A DNA stretch of 64,000 nt from Micrococcus lylae NBRC 15355 (GCF_001570885.1 NZ_BCSN01000003.1:1-64000), one strand, 5' to 3'; counted from the first letter of the stretch, positions 26,314 through 35,949 are shown. Numbers and translations are program-made. The notes: generated by a model not told the origin, from the letters alone.

Positions 26314-27384
26314 TCACCCGGCGGGTCGCCAGGCGGTCCGCGGGTTCGACGCCCAACCGGCGATGCGCCCGCCCTCGACCAGACGGAGGAGCAGGGAGGT
26401 CAGGCCGTGGCCTGGCCGCAGGCGCCATGCCTCCTCGAGGTGCGCGCCGGCCCGTGACCCCTGCCCTCGGGCCCAGGCGATCCATCCGACCACGGCGAGC
26501 GCATTGGCCGCCTGCTCGACGGGCAGGTCCGGGACGGCGGCCCGCAGCTCGTCGTGGAGACGGTCGAGCAGGTCCCAGCGCGGCGCCTCGTCCGAGTCGG
26601 CGAAGAAGAGGTCGACGGGACAGGCGTCGGGCCCCGCGTCGTGGTCATGCCCGACGGCGGCCATCCCCAGCAGGCGGTCCCGCCACAGGGGCAGCGCCAG
26701 CGGGGCCGCAGCCTGCCTGCGGTTCAGCACGCCGATGCGCGACCGCCCGGCCAGGATCCGCGCCCAGAGTCCGAGCCAGGCGGTGATCGAGGCCTCGTCG
26801 TCGTCCGCCGGCAGCGGCCAGGGGGCGTGCTGTGCCGCCGGGGTGGGCACATCTGCGCGTCCGGGCCCGGAGTTCCAGATCGACCCCTCCGCCGCCATCA
26901 GGGACAGGGAGACGGCGCTCAGCTCGGGGGAACCGATCGGGCGCGGCTCGTCGTCCTGGCCGACGTCGATGTCCTCACCCTCTCCGGTCCAGGCGACGGC
27001 GGCCCCGTCCTCCACGCACCATGCGGCCACGACGGGGACTCCGGCCCGCTGGAGGACTGCTCGCAGGACCGGCGCCAGCGGCCGGTGCACGGACTCGTCC
27101 AGGCCGGGCTCATGGACGACGAGCAGGCAGCCGTCGGCGTCGCGGTCCGAGCGGACGGCGCGGGCGACGGCCTCGGCCCAGCGTCGCCGCGTCCCCTCTG
27201 CCGACGGGGCGGGGACGGGGACGTCGACCCGCGCCACGGCGCGCATGGTCTTCCCCCGGAGGGTGATGAAGCAGAGGCTGGAGCGGGGCAGTCGGCCCAG
27301 GACGTGCCCGATGTAGCCGAGCAGGTCGTCGACGTCGCGGGCCGAGGCGTGCGGGACGGTGGCGGTGTGCTGTGTGGTGTCCAT
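26314..27384 (-). CDS. DUF4192 domain-containing protein
   Basis: This 356-aa protein covers one DUF4192 domain, a family of unknown function usually found next to sigA in actinobacteria. The N-terminal half contains the conserved LLGYIGHVLGRLPRSSLCFI region. The C-terminal part has a helical repeat-like end (ALAVVGWIAWARGQGSRAGA) resembling tetratricopeptide helices. No catalytic residues are evident and no signal peptide is present. It is in the same orientation as PAC2 (50-bp gap) and sigA, so PAC2 and DUF4192 may be co-transcribed. No Shine-Dalgarno sequence is seen; a CAGCGT hexamer lies 6 nt before the ATG. Confidence 0.85.
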   Translation of the reverse strand: MDTTQHTATVPHASARDVDDLLGYIGHVLGRLPRSSLCFITLRGKTMRAVARVDVPVPAPSAEGTRRRWAEAVARAVRSDRDADGCLLVVHEPGLDESVHRPLAPVLRAVLQRAGVPVVAAWCVEDGAAVAWTGEGEDIDVGQDDEPRPIGSPELSAVSLSLMAAEGSIWNSGPGRADVPTPAAQHAPWPLPADDDEASITAWLGLWARILAGRSRIGVLNRRQAAAPLALPLWRDRLLGMAAVGHDHDAGPDACPVDLFFADSDEAPRWDLLDRLHDELRAAVPDLPVEQAANALAVVGWIAWARGQGSRAGAHLEEAWRLRPGHGLTSLLLRLVEGGRIAGWASNPRTAWRPAG

Positions 27385-27434
27385 GCCGTCACGCTGGACC
27401 GCCGTGCCGTTTCAGACCAGCGCGACCCCTTGCG

Positions 27435-28397
27435 TCACGGCGTGTCTGTGGACGGGTCCGGGCCCTCGTCGTCCTGTGCAGGAGAGGAGGGGCGTGCGGA
27501 CGGGCCACCCTCCCGTCCGAGCAGGTACGCCTCCACGGCCGAGGCGAGTTCGTCGCCGTCGGGGAGTCCCTCGGAGGTCTCGAGCAGGGACCGCCCCTGC
27601 TCCGCGACGTTCTGGTCGAAGGTGCGTTCAAGACCGGACACCATGGCCTGGATCTCCTCGGAGCCTGCGGTCTGCCGTTCGAGCTCGGCCTCGACGTCCC
27701 GTGCCTTGTCCCGCAGCTCGTCGGTGGGGAGCATCAGCCCCATGGCGGCGCCGGCGTACTCGAAGGCCGCGACCGCCGCCTGGGGGAACTTCGCCTCGGC
27801 GATGTAGTGCGGCACGTGCAGCGAGTAGCCGGCCGTCGGGATGCCCTTCTCCTCGGCGGCCGTCTCCAGCAGCTGGAGCATCCCGGCCATCATCTCGGCC
27901 TCGGCGGACCAGGTGCTCAAGCCCGCCAGGACGTCGGTGCGCGTGCCATGGGCGGTCACGCCGACCCGGCGCGTGTGCGGCACGGGCATCGGCACGGAGT
28001 CGACGAGGACGAACGAGTTGACCCTCCAGCGGTCGGCCAGCTCCAGGACCTCTGCGGCGAAGCCGTGCCATCGGAAATCCGGCTCCGGCCCGGAGAGCAT
28101 GAGGAACGGATGGCCCAGCAGGTCCTTCACGAGATCCACGCCGATGCGCGGCACCTGCAGGTCCAGATAGCGGTCCCGCTCGAAGCGCACGTGCGGACGG
28201 CGGGCGCGGTAGTCGTAGGCGGCGTCCAGGTCGACGTCCGCCACCGGGGTGGTCTCCAGCCGGTCGCGGACGGCCTCGCGCAGCTGGCGGGCCACGCGTC
28301 CGGCGTCCATGTGCCCGGAGAGGGCGACCAGAAGGTCGAGCCCCTCGGGCACCTCCACGCCGGGGTGCAGGGTCATGAGCGTCTCGGGAGTCTGCAT
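27435..28397 (-). CDS. PAC2 family protein
   Basis: This 320-aa protein has the PAC2 (proteasome assembly chaperone 2-like) fold, common in actinobacteria. The N-terminus LDLLVALSGHMDAGRVARQL and the central GLSTWSAEAEMMAGMLQLLE are family hallmarks. The C-terminal third is helical and acidic (DELRDKARDVEAELERQT, probably a coiled coil). The true role in bacteria is unknown. I chose the ATG at 28397 over upstream frame because it follows AGGTGAGG and starts the conserved region. It lies upstream of DUF4192 and is divergent from pepA. Confidence 0.87.
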   Translation of the reverse strand: MQTPETLMTLHPGVEVPEGLDLLVALSGHMDAGRVARQLREAVRDRLETTPVADVDLDAAYDYRARRPHVRFERDRYLDLQVPRIGVDLVKDLLGHPFLMLSGPEPDFRWHGFAAEVLELADRWRVNSFVLVDSVPMPVPHTRRVGVTAHGTRTDVLAGLSTWSAEAEMMAGMLQLLETAAEEKGIPTAGYSLHVPHYIAEAKFPQAAVAAFEYAGAAMGLMLPTDELRDKARDVEAELERQTAGSEEIQAMVSGLERTFDQNVAEQGRSLLETSEGLPDGDELASAVEAYLLGREGGPSARPSSPAQDDEGPDPSTDTP

Positions 28398-28581
28398 GGC
28401 CGCGGCCTCACCTGGTCCTTCCTGGTCCGGTTCCTCGATCTCGGCGCAGACGGCTCGCCGTCGGCCCCGCCTCGATCCACAACGATGCCGCATGCCGGTC
28501 CATTCCCCGCACGATGCGGGTCGTCCGCCGATGCCGCGCCGCTCCGATCGCCCGCCGCGAACGGCTCGCAACAGGCGACGA

Positions 28582-28587
28582 TAGGAT
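28582..28587 (+). promoter_or_regulatory. candidate -10 element for pepA
   Basis: TAGGAT lies 95 nt before the pepA GTG and would give a leader of about 87 nt. No convincing -35 box. Confidence 0.35.
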
Positions 28588-28681
28588 CGGGCGTGACGCG
28601 CATCATGCCGCGGGACCCGCCCGTGCCCGGCACAGCGCGCTCGCGACCAGAACCATCGACATGGAAACGAGGACCGACGAC

Positions 28682-30208
28682 GTGATCACCACCGATCGTC
28701 CGACCCTGACCACCTGCACGCTCGAGGGCACCGACGCCGCTGCCCTCGTGATCGGCGTGGGCACCGGCGCCGACGGCGCCGAGCTGCTGGCCAACCCCCT
28801 GCCGGCCGACGCGGCGGAGAGACTCCAGTCCCTGCTGGAGCCGCTGGGCGTCTCGGGCAAGGCGGACGAGGTCGTCCGCGTGCCGGGCGTGGAGGGCTGC
28901 CCCGTCGAGCTGGTCGTGCTCACCGGCGTCGGCTCGGTGGAGGACGCCGAGCCGACCGAGGAGGCCCTGCGCCGCGCCGCCGGCGCCGCGGTCCGCGCCC
29001 TCGCCGGCACCGAGAAGGTCGCCGTGGGCCTGCCGGCCGACACGGCCGAGCGTCTCGCCGCCGTCGCCGAGGGCGCCGGCATGGGCTCCTACGCCTTCAC
29101 CGCCCACAAGTCCACCAAGGACACCGAGGCCGCCCGCCGCTCCGCCCCGGTCTCCGCCCTGTCCTTCGTGACCGAGGCCGCCGACGCCGAGGCCGTCCTC
29201 GAGCGCGCCGGGCACATCGCCGACGCCGTGTGCGCCACCCGCGACCTCATCAACACCCCGCCGTCGCACCTCTACCCGGAGACCTTCGCGAAGACCGTGG
29301 AGGAGGACCTCGCCGGCTCGGGCGTCTCCGTCAAGGTCTGGGACGACAAGCAGCTGCTTGCCGAGGGCTTCGGCGGCATCATGGGCGTAGGCCAGGGATC
29401 CTCGCGCCTGCCGCGCCTCGTGCGCATCGAGCACGCCCCTGCTGACGCCGCGGCCCACGTCGCCATCGTGGGCAAGGGCATCACCTTCGACACCGGGGGC
29501 ATCTCCCTGAAGCCGGCGACGTCCATGACCACCATGAAGTCGGACATGGGCGGCGCGGCCTCCGTGTTCGCCGTCGTGCGCGCCGCCGCCCGCCTCGGCC
29601 TGAAGGTCAAGGTCACCGGCTGGCTCGCCCTCGCCGAGAACATGCCCTCGGACACCGCGATCCGCCCGTCCGACGTCCTGACCATGTACGGCGGCAAGAC
29701 CGTCGAGGTCATGAACACCGACGCCGAGGGCCGCCTGGTCATGGCCGACGCCATCGTCGCCGCCACCGAGGAGACCCCGGATGTCGTCATGGACATCGCG
29801 ACCCTCACCGGCGCCCAGATGATCGCGCTGGGCACCCGCACCACCGGCATCATGGGCGACGACGAGATCCGTGACGAGCTCGTCGCCACCGCCGGCCGCG
29901 TGGGCGAGACCGCCTGGGCCATGCCGATCCCGGAGAACCTGCGCGCCTCGCTGGACTCCCGCGTGGCAGACATCTCCAACGTGGGTGACCGCTTCGGCGG
30001 CATGATGTCCGCCGCCGCGTTCCTGCGTGACTTCGTGGACGCCTCCCGCGACGAGTCCGAGCGCGCCGAGTCCCCCACCCCGTGGGCACACCTGGACATC
30101 GCCGGCCCCTCGTTCAACGAGTCTGCCCCGTACGGCTACACCCCGAAGGACGCCACCGGCACGATGGTCCGCACCCTGATTGGTTTCATCGCGGGCCGCG
30201 CCGGGTAA
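28682..30208 (+). CDS. pepA: leucyl aminopeptidase (M17 family)
   Basis: This cytoplasmic metallo-aminopeptidase removes N-terminal residues from peptides. It has 508 aa, close to the family norm. The N-terminal macro-like domain is followed by the M17 catalytic domain. The metal-binding region is GKGITFDTGGISLKPA, and the family signature is NTDAEGRLVMADAI. The GTG at 28682 is favoured because AACGAGGA is about 9 nt upstream; an ATG at 28661 in frame has no ribosome binding site. It is divergent from PAC2. Its stop codon TAA forms the first bases of the -10 hexamer of the next gene, lpdA. Confidence 0.92.
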   Translation: MITTDRPTLTTCTLEGTDAAALVIGVGTGADGAELLANPLPADAAERLQSLLEPLGVSGKADEVVRVPGVEGCPVELVVLTGVGSVEDAEPTEEALRRAAGAAVRALAGTEKVAVGLPADTAERLAAVAEGAGMGSYAFTAHKSTKDTEAARRSAPVSALSFVTEAADAEAVLERAGHIADAVCATRDLINTPPSHLYPETFAKTVEEDLAGSGVSVKVWDDKQLLAEGFGGIMGVGQGSSRLPRLVRIEHAPADAAAHVAIVGKGITFDTGGISLKPATSMTTMKSDMGGAASVFAVVRAAARLGLKVKVTGWLALAENMPSDTAIRPSDVLTMYGGKTVEVMNTDAEGRLVMADAIVAATEETPDVVMDIATLTGAQMIALGTRTTGIMGDDEIRDELVATAGRVGETAWAMPIPENLRASLDSRVADISNVGDRFGGMMSAAAFLRDFVDASRDESERAESPTPWAHLDIAGPSFNESAPYGYTPKDATGTMVRTLIGFIAGRAG

Positions 30209-30211
30209 GGT
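30206..30211 (+). promoter_or_regulatory. candidate -10 element for lpdA, overlapping pepA stop
   Basis: TAAGGT begins with the pepA stop codon TAA. A start site near 30219 would give a 108-nt leader for lpdA. A GTTTCA (30183-30188) with 17-bp spacing is a weak -35. Confidence 0.4.
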
Positions 30212-30326
30212 AGACACGACCGTCCGCACCGGACCTGCGGCGGCGCCGACACCACGGGCGTCGCCGCGGCTCGGTCGGCATCCGGACAGCAATCAGCGAT
30301 CGATCCAGCACCCAAGGAGCTCCATC

Positions 30327-31706
30327 GTGGCCGACAAGGCATCCGCTCAGGAATTCGACGTCCTCGTCCTCGGCGGTGGTTCCGCCGGCTACGCAGCCGC
30401 GCTGCGTTCCGTCCAGTACGGCAAGACCGTCGGTCTCGTCGAGAAGGCCAAGCTCGGCGGCACCTGCCTCCACACGGGCTGCATCCCCACCAAGGCTTAC
30501 CTGCACGCCGCGGAGGTCGCCGATGAGACCCGCCACGCCGAGAAGTTCGGCGTCAAGGCCACCCTCGAGTCGGTCGACATGTCCGCCGTCCGCGACTACA
30601 AGGACGGCATCGTCGCCGGCAAGCACAAGGGCCTGTCCGGCCTGATGAAGATGCGCAAGATCCAGGTCATCGAGGGCGAGGGCAAGCTCGTCTCCGAGAA
30701 CGAGATCGAGGTCGACGGCACCCGCTACAAGGGCGAGAACATCGTCCTGGCCTCCGGCTCCGTCTCCAAGACCATGGGCCTGCCGATCTCCAAGAAGATC
30801 ATGACCTCCACCGAGGCCCTGGAGCTCGACTACACCCCGAAGTCCGCCATCGTCCTGGGCGGCGGCGTCATCGGCTCCGAGTTCGCCTCCCTGTGGAACT
30901 CCTTCGGCGTCGAGGTCACCGTCATCGAGGGCCTCGAGCACCTCGTCCCGAACGAGGACCCGGCCATCATCAAGGTCCTCGAGCGCGAGTTCAAGAAGAA
31001 GGGCATCAAGACCAACCTCGGCACCTTCTTCGACAAGGTCGAGGAGACCGAGGACGGCGTCAAGGTGACCCTCGCCGACGGCAAGGAGTTCACCGCCGAG
31101 GTCTGCCTCGTCGCCGTGGGCCGCGGTCCGAACACCGAGGGCATGGGCTACGAGGATCAGGGCATCAAGATGGACCGCGGGTTCGTCCTGACCGACGAGC
31201 GCCTCCACACCGGCGTCGGCAACATCTACGCCGTCGGCGACATCGTCCCGGGCCTGCAGCTCGCCCACCGCGGCTACCAGCAGGGCATCTTCGTCGCCGA
31301 GGAGATCGCCGGCAACAACCCCATGGTCGTCGAGGACGTCAACATCCCGAAGGTCACCTTCACCGAGCCGGAGATCATGTCCGTCGGCCTCACCCAGCCG
31401 AAGGCCGAGGAGAAGTACGGCAAGGACAACGTCGAGATCACCGAGTACAACCTGGCCGGCAACGGCAAGTCCTCCATCCTCGGCACCGGCGGCATCATCA
31501 AGATGGTCCGCCAGAAGAACGGCCCGATCGTCGGCGTGCACGGCATCGGCAAGCGCATCTCCGAGCAGATCGGCGAGGCGCAGCTCATCGTGAACTGGGA
31601 GGCCTACCCGGAGGACGTGGCGGCCTTCGTCCACGCCCACCCGACCCAGAACGAGTCGCTGGGCGAGGCCGCCATGGCCCTGTTCGGCCACCCGCTGCAC
31701 GGCTGA
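30327..31706 (+). CDS. lpdA: dihydrolipoyl dehydrogenase (E3)
   Basis: This flavoprotein reoxidises dihydrolipoyl groups on E2 with NAD+. It has 459 aa. The FAD-binding motif GGGSAG is at residues 16-21. The redox disulfide is Cys47/Cys52 (GGTCLHTGCIPTK). The NAD domain starts near AIVLGGGVIGSEFASLW, and the C-terminal active-site base is His438 with Glu443 (HAHPTQNESLGEA). The start is GTG at 30327 with AAGGAG 8 nt upstream. It lies 99 bp upstream of the E2 gene in the same direction, so it probably serves both the pyruvate and 2-oxoglutarate complexes. The E1 genes are not in this window. Confidence 0.95.
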   Translation: MADKASAQEFDVLVLGGGSAGYAAALRSVQYGKTVGLVEKAKLGGTCLHTGCIPTKAYLHAAEVADETRHAEKFGVKATLESVDMSAVRDYKDGIVAGKHKGLSGLMKMRKIQVIEGEGKLVSENEIEVDGTRYKGENIVLASGSVSKTMGLPISKKIMTSTEALELDYTPKSAIVLGGGVIGSEFASLWNSFGVEVTVIEGLEHLVPNEDPAIIKVLEREFKKKGIKTNLGTFFDKVEETEDGVKVTLADGKEFTAEVCLVAVGRGPNTEGMGYEDQGIKMDRGFVLTDERLHTGVGNIYAVGDIVPGLQLAHRGYQQGIFVAEEIAGNNPMVVEDVNIPKVTFTEPEIMSVGLTQPKAEEKYGKDNVEITEYNLAGNGKSSILGTGGIIKMVRQKNGPIVGVHGIGKRISEQIGEAQLIVNWEAYPEDVAAFVHAHPTQNESLGEAAMALFGHPLHG

Positions 31707-31805
31707 CCCCATCCACCCAGACATCCCGACCCGCGTCCCCGCGGGCCGGACAGACCACCCGACGACTGCGACGACGGTCGTCCGTCCGTGAGGAGAATCG
31801 GCCAC

Positions 31806-33653
31806 ATGTCCGAAACCGTGAACCTTCCCGCACTCGGCGAATCCGTGACCGAGGGCACCGTGTCCCGCTGGCTCAAGGAGGTCGGTGACGAGGTCGCCGT
31901 CGACGAGCCGCTCGTGGAGGTGTCCACCGACAAGGTCGACACCGAGATCCCGTCCCCGGTCGCCGGCGTCCTCGAGGAGATCCTCGTCGAGGAGGACGAC
32001 ACCGTGGAGGTCGGCGCCCCGCTCGCCACCATCGGCGACGGCGAGGGCGGCGGCGCGTCCGACGACTCCGACGACGACGCCGAGGCCGAGGAGGACGCCT
32101 CCGAGGCCGCTGCCGCCGACGAGTCGGACGACTCCGACGACTCCGAGGAGAAGGAGGAGGTCAAGGCCGACAAGGGCTCCTCCTCCGGCGAGACCACCGA
32201 GGTCACTCTCCCGGCCCTGGGCGAGTCCGTCACCGAGGGCACCATCAGCCGCTGGCTCAAGGAGGTCGGTGACGAGGTCGAGGTCGACGAGCCGCTGCTC
32301 GAGGTCTCCACCGACAAGGTCGACACCGAGATCCCGTCCCCGGTCGCCGGCACCCTGGTCGAGATCAAGGCCGAGGAGGACGAGACCGTCGAGGTCGGCG
32401 CCGTCCTGGCCCTGGTCGGCGACGGCTCCGGCTCCTCCGACTCCGACGGCGGCTCCACCGACGACGCGGACACCGAGGACGAGTCCGACGCCTCGGCCGA
32501 ACAGATCGAGGAGAAGGCCACCCAGGCCGAAGCTCCCGAGAAGACCGAGGAGGCGGTCGAGGAAGCCGCGGACGAGGACGCCGGCCAGGACAAGGGCGGC
32601 GCCAAGCCCGAGGAGACCTCGGCGTCCGAGGAGGACGCCAAGCGCGCCGACCGCGAGCGTCAGGACGCCGACACCCCGACGGCCTCCGAGCCGGGCCAGG
32701 GCTACGTCACTCCGCTGGTGCGTCGCCTGGCCAAGCAGCACAACGTGGACCTGTCCACCGTGCGCGGCACCGGTGTGGGCGGTCGCATCCGCAAGCAGGA
32801 CGTGCTGGCCGCCTCCCTGGCCGCGGGCGAAGCTGCCTCCGGCACCGAGAAGACGGCCGCCGAGACCCAGGCCCCGGCCGCTGCCGCCTCCGCTCCGGCC
32901 GCCGCCGCCGAGTCCTCCGTGGACCCGTCGGTCCGCGGCAACACGGAGAAGGCCCCGCGCATCCGCCAGGTCATCGCCCAGCGCATGCGCGAGTCCCTGG
33001 ACCTGTCCACGCAGCTCACCCAGGTGCACGAGGTCGACCTCACCCGCATCGTGAACCTGCGTGCCCAGGCCAAGGCCTCCTTCCAGGAGCGCAACGGCGT
33101 GAAGCTCACCTACCTGCCGTTCATCGCCCAGGCCGTGGCCGAGGCGCTGAAGCAGCACCCGAAGCTCAACGCCTCGTTCTCCGAGGACAACAAGGAAATC
33201 ACCTACCACGCCTCCGAGGACCTGGCGATCGCCGTCGACACCGACAGGGGCCTGCTCGTCCCGGTGATCAAGGACGCCGGCTCGCTGAACCTCTCGGGCC
33301 TCGCGCAGAAGATCGCCGATGTGGCGGACCGTGCCCGCACCAACAAGATCGGTGCGGACGAGCTGTCCGGCGGCACCTTCTCGATCACCAACATCGGCTC
33401 GGTCGGTGCCCTGTTCGACACCCCGATCATCAACCAGCCGCAGGTGGCCATCCTCGGCACCGGTGCGATCGTGAAGCGTCCGATGGTGGTCACCGACGCC
33501 GACGGCAACGACTCGATCGGCATCCGCCACATGATGTACCTGTCCCTGACCTACGACCACCGTCTGGTGGACGGCGCGGACGCCGGCCGCTTCCTGATGA
33601 CGCTGCGCCAGCGTCTCGAGGCGGGCGAGTTCGGTCACGAGCTGGGTCTCTGA
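31806..33653 (+). CDS. sucB: 2-oxo acid dehydrogenase E2, two lipoyl domains
   Basis: This is the dihydrolipoamide acyltransferase core of a 2-oxo acid dehydrogenase complex, 615 aa. It has two lipoyl domains with lipoylated lysines at Lys43 and Lys171 (each in [12 protein letters not shown]). A peripheral-subunit-binding domain follows (about 298-335; [20 protein letters not shown]), then the catalytic domain with His585 and Asp589 (YDHRLVDG). In actinobacteria one such protein (SucB/DlaT) often serves pyruvate dehydrogenase, and sometimes 2-oxoglutarate dehydrogenase as well. The linkers between domains are strongly acidic (Asp/Glu/Ser) where Ala/Pro-rich linkers are usual. GAGGAGAA is the ribosome binding site. 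lipB and lipA, which load the lipoyl groups, lie just downstream. Confidence 0.93.
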   Translation: MSETVNLPALGESVTEGTVSRWLKEVGDEVAVDEPLVEVSTDKVDTEIPSPVAGVLEEILVEEDDTVEVGAPLATIGDGEGGGASDDSDDDAEAEEDASEAAAADESDDSDDSEEKEEVKADKGSSSGETTEVTLPALGESVTEGTISRWLKEVGDEVEVDEPLLEVSTDKVDTEIPSPVAGTLVEIKAEEDETVEVGAVLALVGDGSGSSDSDGGSTDDADTEDESDASAEQIEEKATQAEAPEKTEEAVEEAADEDAGQDKGGAKPEETSASEEDAKRADRERQDADTPTASEPGQGYVTPLVRRLAKQHNVDLSTVRGTGVGGRIRKQDVLAASLAAGEAASGTEKTAAETQAPAAAASAPAAAAESSVDPSVRGNTEKAPRIRQVIAQRMRESLDLSTQLTQVHEVDLTRIVNLRAQAKASFQERNGVKLTYLPFIAQAVAEALKQHPKLNASFSEDNKEITYHASEDLAIAVDTDRGLLVPVIKDAGSLNLSGLAQKIADVADRARTNKIGADELSGGTFSITNIGSVGALFDTPIINQPQVAILGTGAIVKRPMVVTDADGNDSIGIRHMMYLSLTYDHRLVDGADAGRFLMTLRQRLEAGEFGHELGL

Positions 33654-33675
33654 CGAAAGGAATCCCCCGCACACC

Positions 33676-34029
33676 ATGGACTTCACCGACGTCCTCCGCC
33701 TGATCTTCCTCGCCCTCCACTTCATCTCGGTGGCAGCGGTGTTGGGAGGCTGGTTCGCCAACTTCAAGCGTCCGACCGTCACCACCTCGCAGTGGTGGGG
33801 TGCGATCGGCATGCTGGTCTCCGGCATCGCTCTGGCCGCGATCGTCTCGATCGTGGGAGATGCGAACCACATGAAGCTCGGCATCAAGCTGCTCGTCGGA
33901 GTGATCGTCTTCGTGGCGGCCCTGATCGGACGCCGCAAGATCAATTCCGGTGAGTCGGTCGGCACGGGCCTCGCCCACGCCGTCGGCGGCATGGCGCTGA
34001 TCAACATCCTGGTGGCGGTCTTCATCTGA
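33676..34029 (+). CDS. small four-helix membrane protein
   Basis: This 117-aa protein has four hydrophobic segments (about residues 6-24, 40-60, 69-86 and 98-116). An RRKINSGES loop lies between the third and fourth. I do not know a function; similar proteins sit between the E2 and lip genes in actinobacteria. The ATG is 22 bp after the sucB stop, with GAAAGGAA upstream, so it is the last gene of the lpdA-sucB unit before the strong terminator. Confidence 0.8.
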   Translation: MDFTDVLRLIFLALHFISVAAVLGGWFANFKRPTVTTSQWWGAIGMLVSGIALAAIVSIVGDANHMKLGIKLLVGVIVFVAALIGRRKINSGESVGTGLAHAVGGMALINILVAVFI

Positions 34030-34056
34030 TCGTCGGCGGCACACGCCGTCAGCAGC

Positions 34057-34097
34057 AGGGGTCGGCCCGGTGAGCATCGCTCGCCGGGCCGACCCCT
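34057..34097 (+). terminator. very strong terminator after the lpdA-sucB unit
   Basis: The 19-bp stem has one G-U pair and a 3-nt loop; the left arm starts AGGGGTCGGCCCGG and the right ends CCGGGCCGACCCCT. TTCT follows. It lies 28 bp after the membrane protein stop. Confidence 0.88.
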
Positions 34098-34181
34098 TCT
34101 CCGTGTCCGGGGACCCGGCGGCCCACGCCCTCCCCGGCGGCCCGCCCCCTCCGGCTGCGCCGTCGTCACGACGACGTCCGC

Positions 34182-35825
34182 TCACCTCGGGCGCACCTCG
34201 CTCACCTTCCAGCCGTCCTCCGTCCGCTCCATCACAAGGGTCGCGGCGTCACGTCGCGCGACCTCCGCGGTGAGCACCTCGCCGTTGCCGTCCACGAGCC
34301 GGTGAGCCGAGGTCTCCAGCACCACGGGGACGACCGCCACGGTCGGCCGCTGCCCCGATCCAGCGTCAGCCTCACCGTCCGGTGTCACGGACAGCTCCAG
34401 GCCGTCGAACCGCGTGTCTTCTGCCCGGAGGCGTTCGATCACCGTGCGGTCCGCCATGCCCGCGTCCGAGTCGGGGACCGCGTAGGCCGCCACGGCGGCG
34501 GCGTCGGCGTGGGCGAGGGCCCTCGCACGCTCTGTGGCCACCCGTTCGAGCACGTGCGCGTCGGGAAGCGCGGGGTCCGCCTCCGGCCTGCGACCGTCGG
34601 TTCCGGCCGTCTGCGAGGCCGCAGTGTCCGGCCCCGCCCCGGACGGCGGGGCGTCACCCTGTCCTCCGGACGGTCTTTGGCGCGGATCAGCCGTTGCTGT
34701 CGAATCCGTAGCTGCGGCGGCCTGCCTCGGCCGTGTCGGCTCTGTCCCGCCCTGCTCCCGCAAGTCGTGCGTGTCAGCCGGTGCGAAGAGCATCAGCGCT
34801 GTCGTCATGGCTGCAGCGGCCGCCGCGAGTCCTCCGGCGGCCGGCAGCATCCGGCCCCGCCTCCGGCTCGGTCGAGCGCGCCCCGAGCGTCCCGGTGCCG
34901 TGGGCGCCGGCCGCACCGTCGGCAGGACGAGCGCCACCTCCGGGGAGGCCGATGCGTGCAGGAGGACGGGCTCGCACTCCCCCGTGGCATACAGCGCATG
35001 GGCGAACTCCTCCGCGCTCGGCCTGTGTTCGGGCACGGGGTCGAGGCAGGCGTCCAGCAGGTCGGCGAGCTCTGCTCCGGCGTCCGGGACCAGCACCGGC
35101 AGCGGCGCCCGGTCGTCGAACCCGGCCGGCGCCCGCCCGGTGAGGCAGAACCAGGCGACGGCGCCGAGGGCGAACACATCCGCCGCGGCGCCTGGGGCCC
35201 CGTCCCCGTGCGCCCCATCCACTGTCTCCGGCGCGGCGAACCCGGGGGTGCCGCCTGCACGGTCCTGCCCGCCCAGCAGCCGCGAGGCACCCAGGTCGGA
35301 CAGGGCAGGCCGGCCGTCGACGTCGAACAGGATGTTGGCCGGGGAGACGTCCCCGTGCACGATGCCCTCCTCATGCAGGGACTGCAGGGCTTGGGCGATC
35401 GGCACCACGGCCGTCCGCATCCGGGCCACCGGGAGCGGACCGCCGGCACGCACGAGCGCGGCCAGGCTCCCACCTGCCAGCAGCTCGGTGAGCAGACCGG
35501 TGCCGCGGTCGGTCTCGACCTCACCGAGCGGCGCCACGAGGTGGCGGTGGCGGTGGTGCCGCAGCGCGGCCGCCTCCTGGGCCAGGCCCTCCGCCCCGCC
35601 GGGCAGCGGCACCTTGAGCGCCGCCTGCTCCCCGCCCGGCCCGCGGACCTCCCAGACCTCCGCGTCGGCGCCGGCGCCCAGCCGGCGCCCCACGGTCCAC
35701 CCGGGCACCCGGGGCCTGCCCGGCGGCTCCGTCTCCTGCGGCGCGTGCTCCCGCCCACGCTCGCCGCCTCCCTCTGCCCCGGGGCCTCCCCGGGGCGTGT
35801 CCCCGCTCTCCTGCGAAGCCTGCAT
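34182..35825 (-). CDS. membrane-anchored Ser/Thr protein kinase
   Basis: This is a Hanks-type kinase of 547 aa. The kinase domain is about residues 43-300. The ATP lysine is Lys71 (AALKVPL) and the helix-C glutamate is probably Glu84. The catalytic loop is HGDVSPANI with Asp159, differing from the usual HRDLKPxN, and the DFG motif is DLG with Asp177. A basic stretch and one transmembrane helix (near 330-350) follow. The outer part is Pro/Thr/Ala-rich, and a C-terminal globular region lacks PASTA repeats, so any ligand is unknown. The gene is opposite to its neighbours, between the sucB unit and lipB. The N-terminal about 40 residues are low complexity. Confidence 0.85.
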   Translation of the reverse strand: MQASQESGDTPRGGPGAEGGGERGREHAPQETEPPGRPRVPGWTVGRRLGAGADAEVWEVRGPGGEQAALKVPLPGGAEGLAQEAAALRHHRHRHLVAPLGEVETDRGTGLLTELLAGGSLAALVRAGGPLPVARMRTAVVPIAQALQSLHEEGIVHGDVSPANILFDVDGRPALSDLGASRLLGGQDRAGGTPGFAAPETVDGAHGDGAPGAAADVFALGAVAWFCLTGRAPAGFDDRAPLPVLVPDAGAELADLLDACLDPVPEHRPSAEEFAHALYATGECEPVLLHASASPEVALVLPTVRPAPTAPGRSGRARPSRRRGRMLPAAGGLAAAAAAMTTALMLFAPADTHDLREQGGTEPTRPRQAAAATDSTATADPRQRPSGGQGDAPPSGAGPDTAASQTAGTDGRRPEADPALPDAHVLERVATERARALAHADAAAVAAYAVPDSDAGMADRTVIERLRAEDTRFDGLELSVTPDGEADAGSGQRPTVAVVPVVLETSAHRLVDGNGEVLTAEVARRDAATLVMERTEDGWKVSEVRPR

Positions 35826-35936
35826 CTTTGAGCTCCCTCGCGTCCGGCTCGGCGTGACCGGTGCGGTCCCGCCACGGCCATTCTGGACGCACCACGCCGT
35901 GCCCCTCTGAAGTTATCCACACCCTGCCTGAACCGA

Positions 35937-35942
35937 TAGAGT
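35937..35942 (+). promoter_or_regulatory. -10 element (leaderless-type) for lipB
   Basis: TAGAGT is followed by 7 nt and then the ATG at 35950. No Shine-Dalgarno sequence. Confidence 0.55.
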
Positions 35943-35949
35943 GGCGGGC

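Noticed and set aside
30186-34169. Minus-strand open frame of 1327 codons opposite lpdA, sucB and the membrane gene
   Set aside because: It is the mirror of well-supported genes; its Gly/Leu/Val/His-rich low-complexity product has no family features. High-GC codon bias keeps such antisense frames open.
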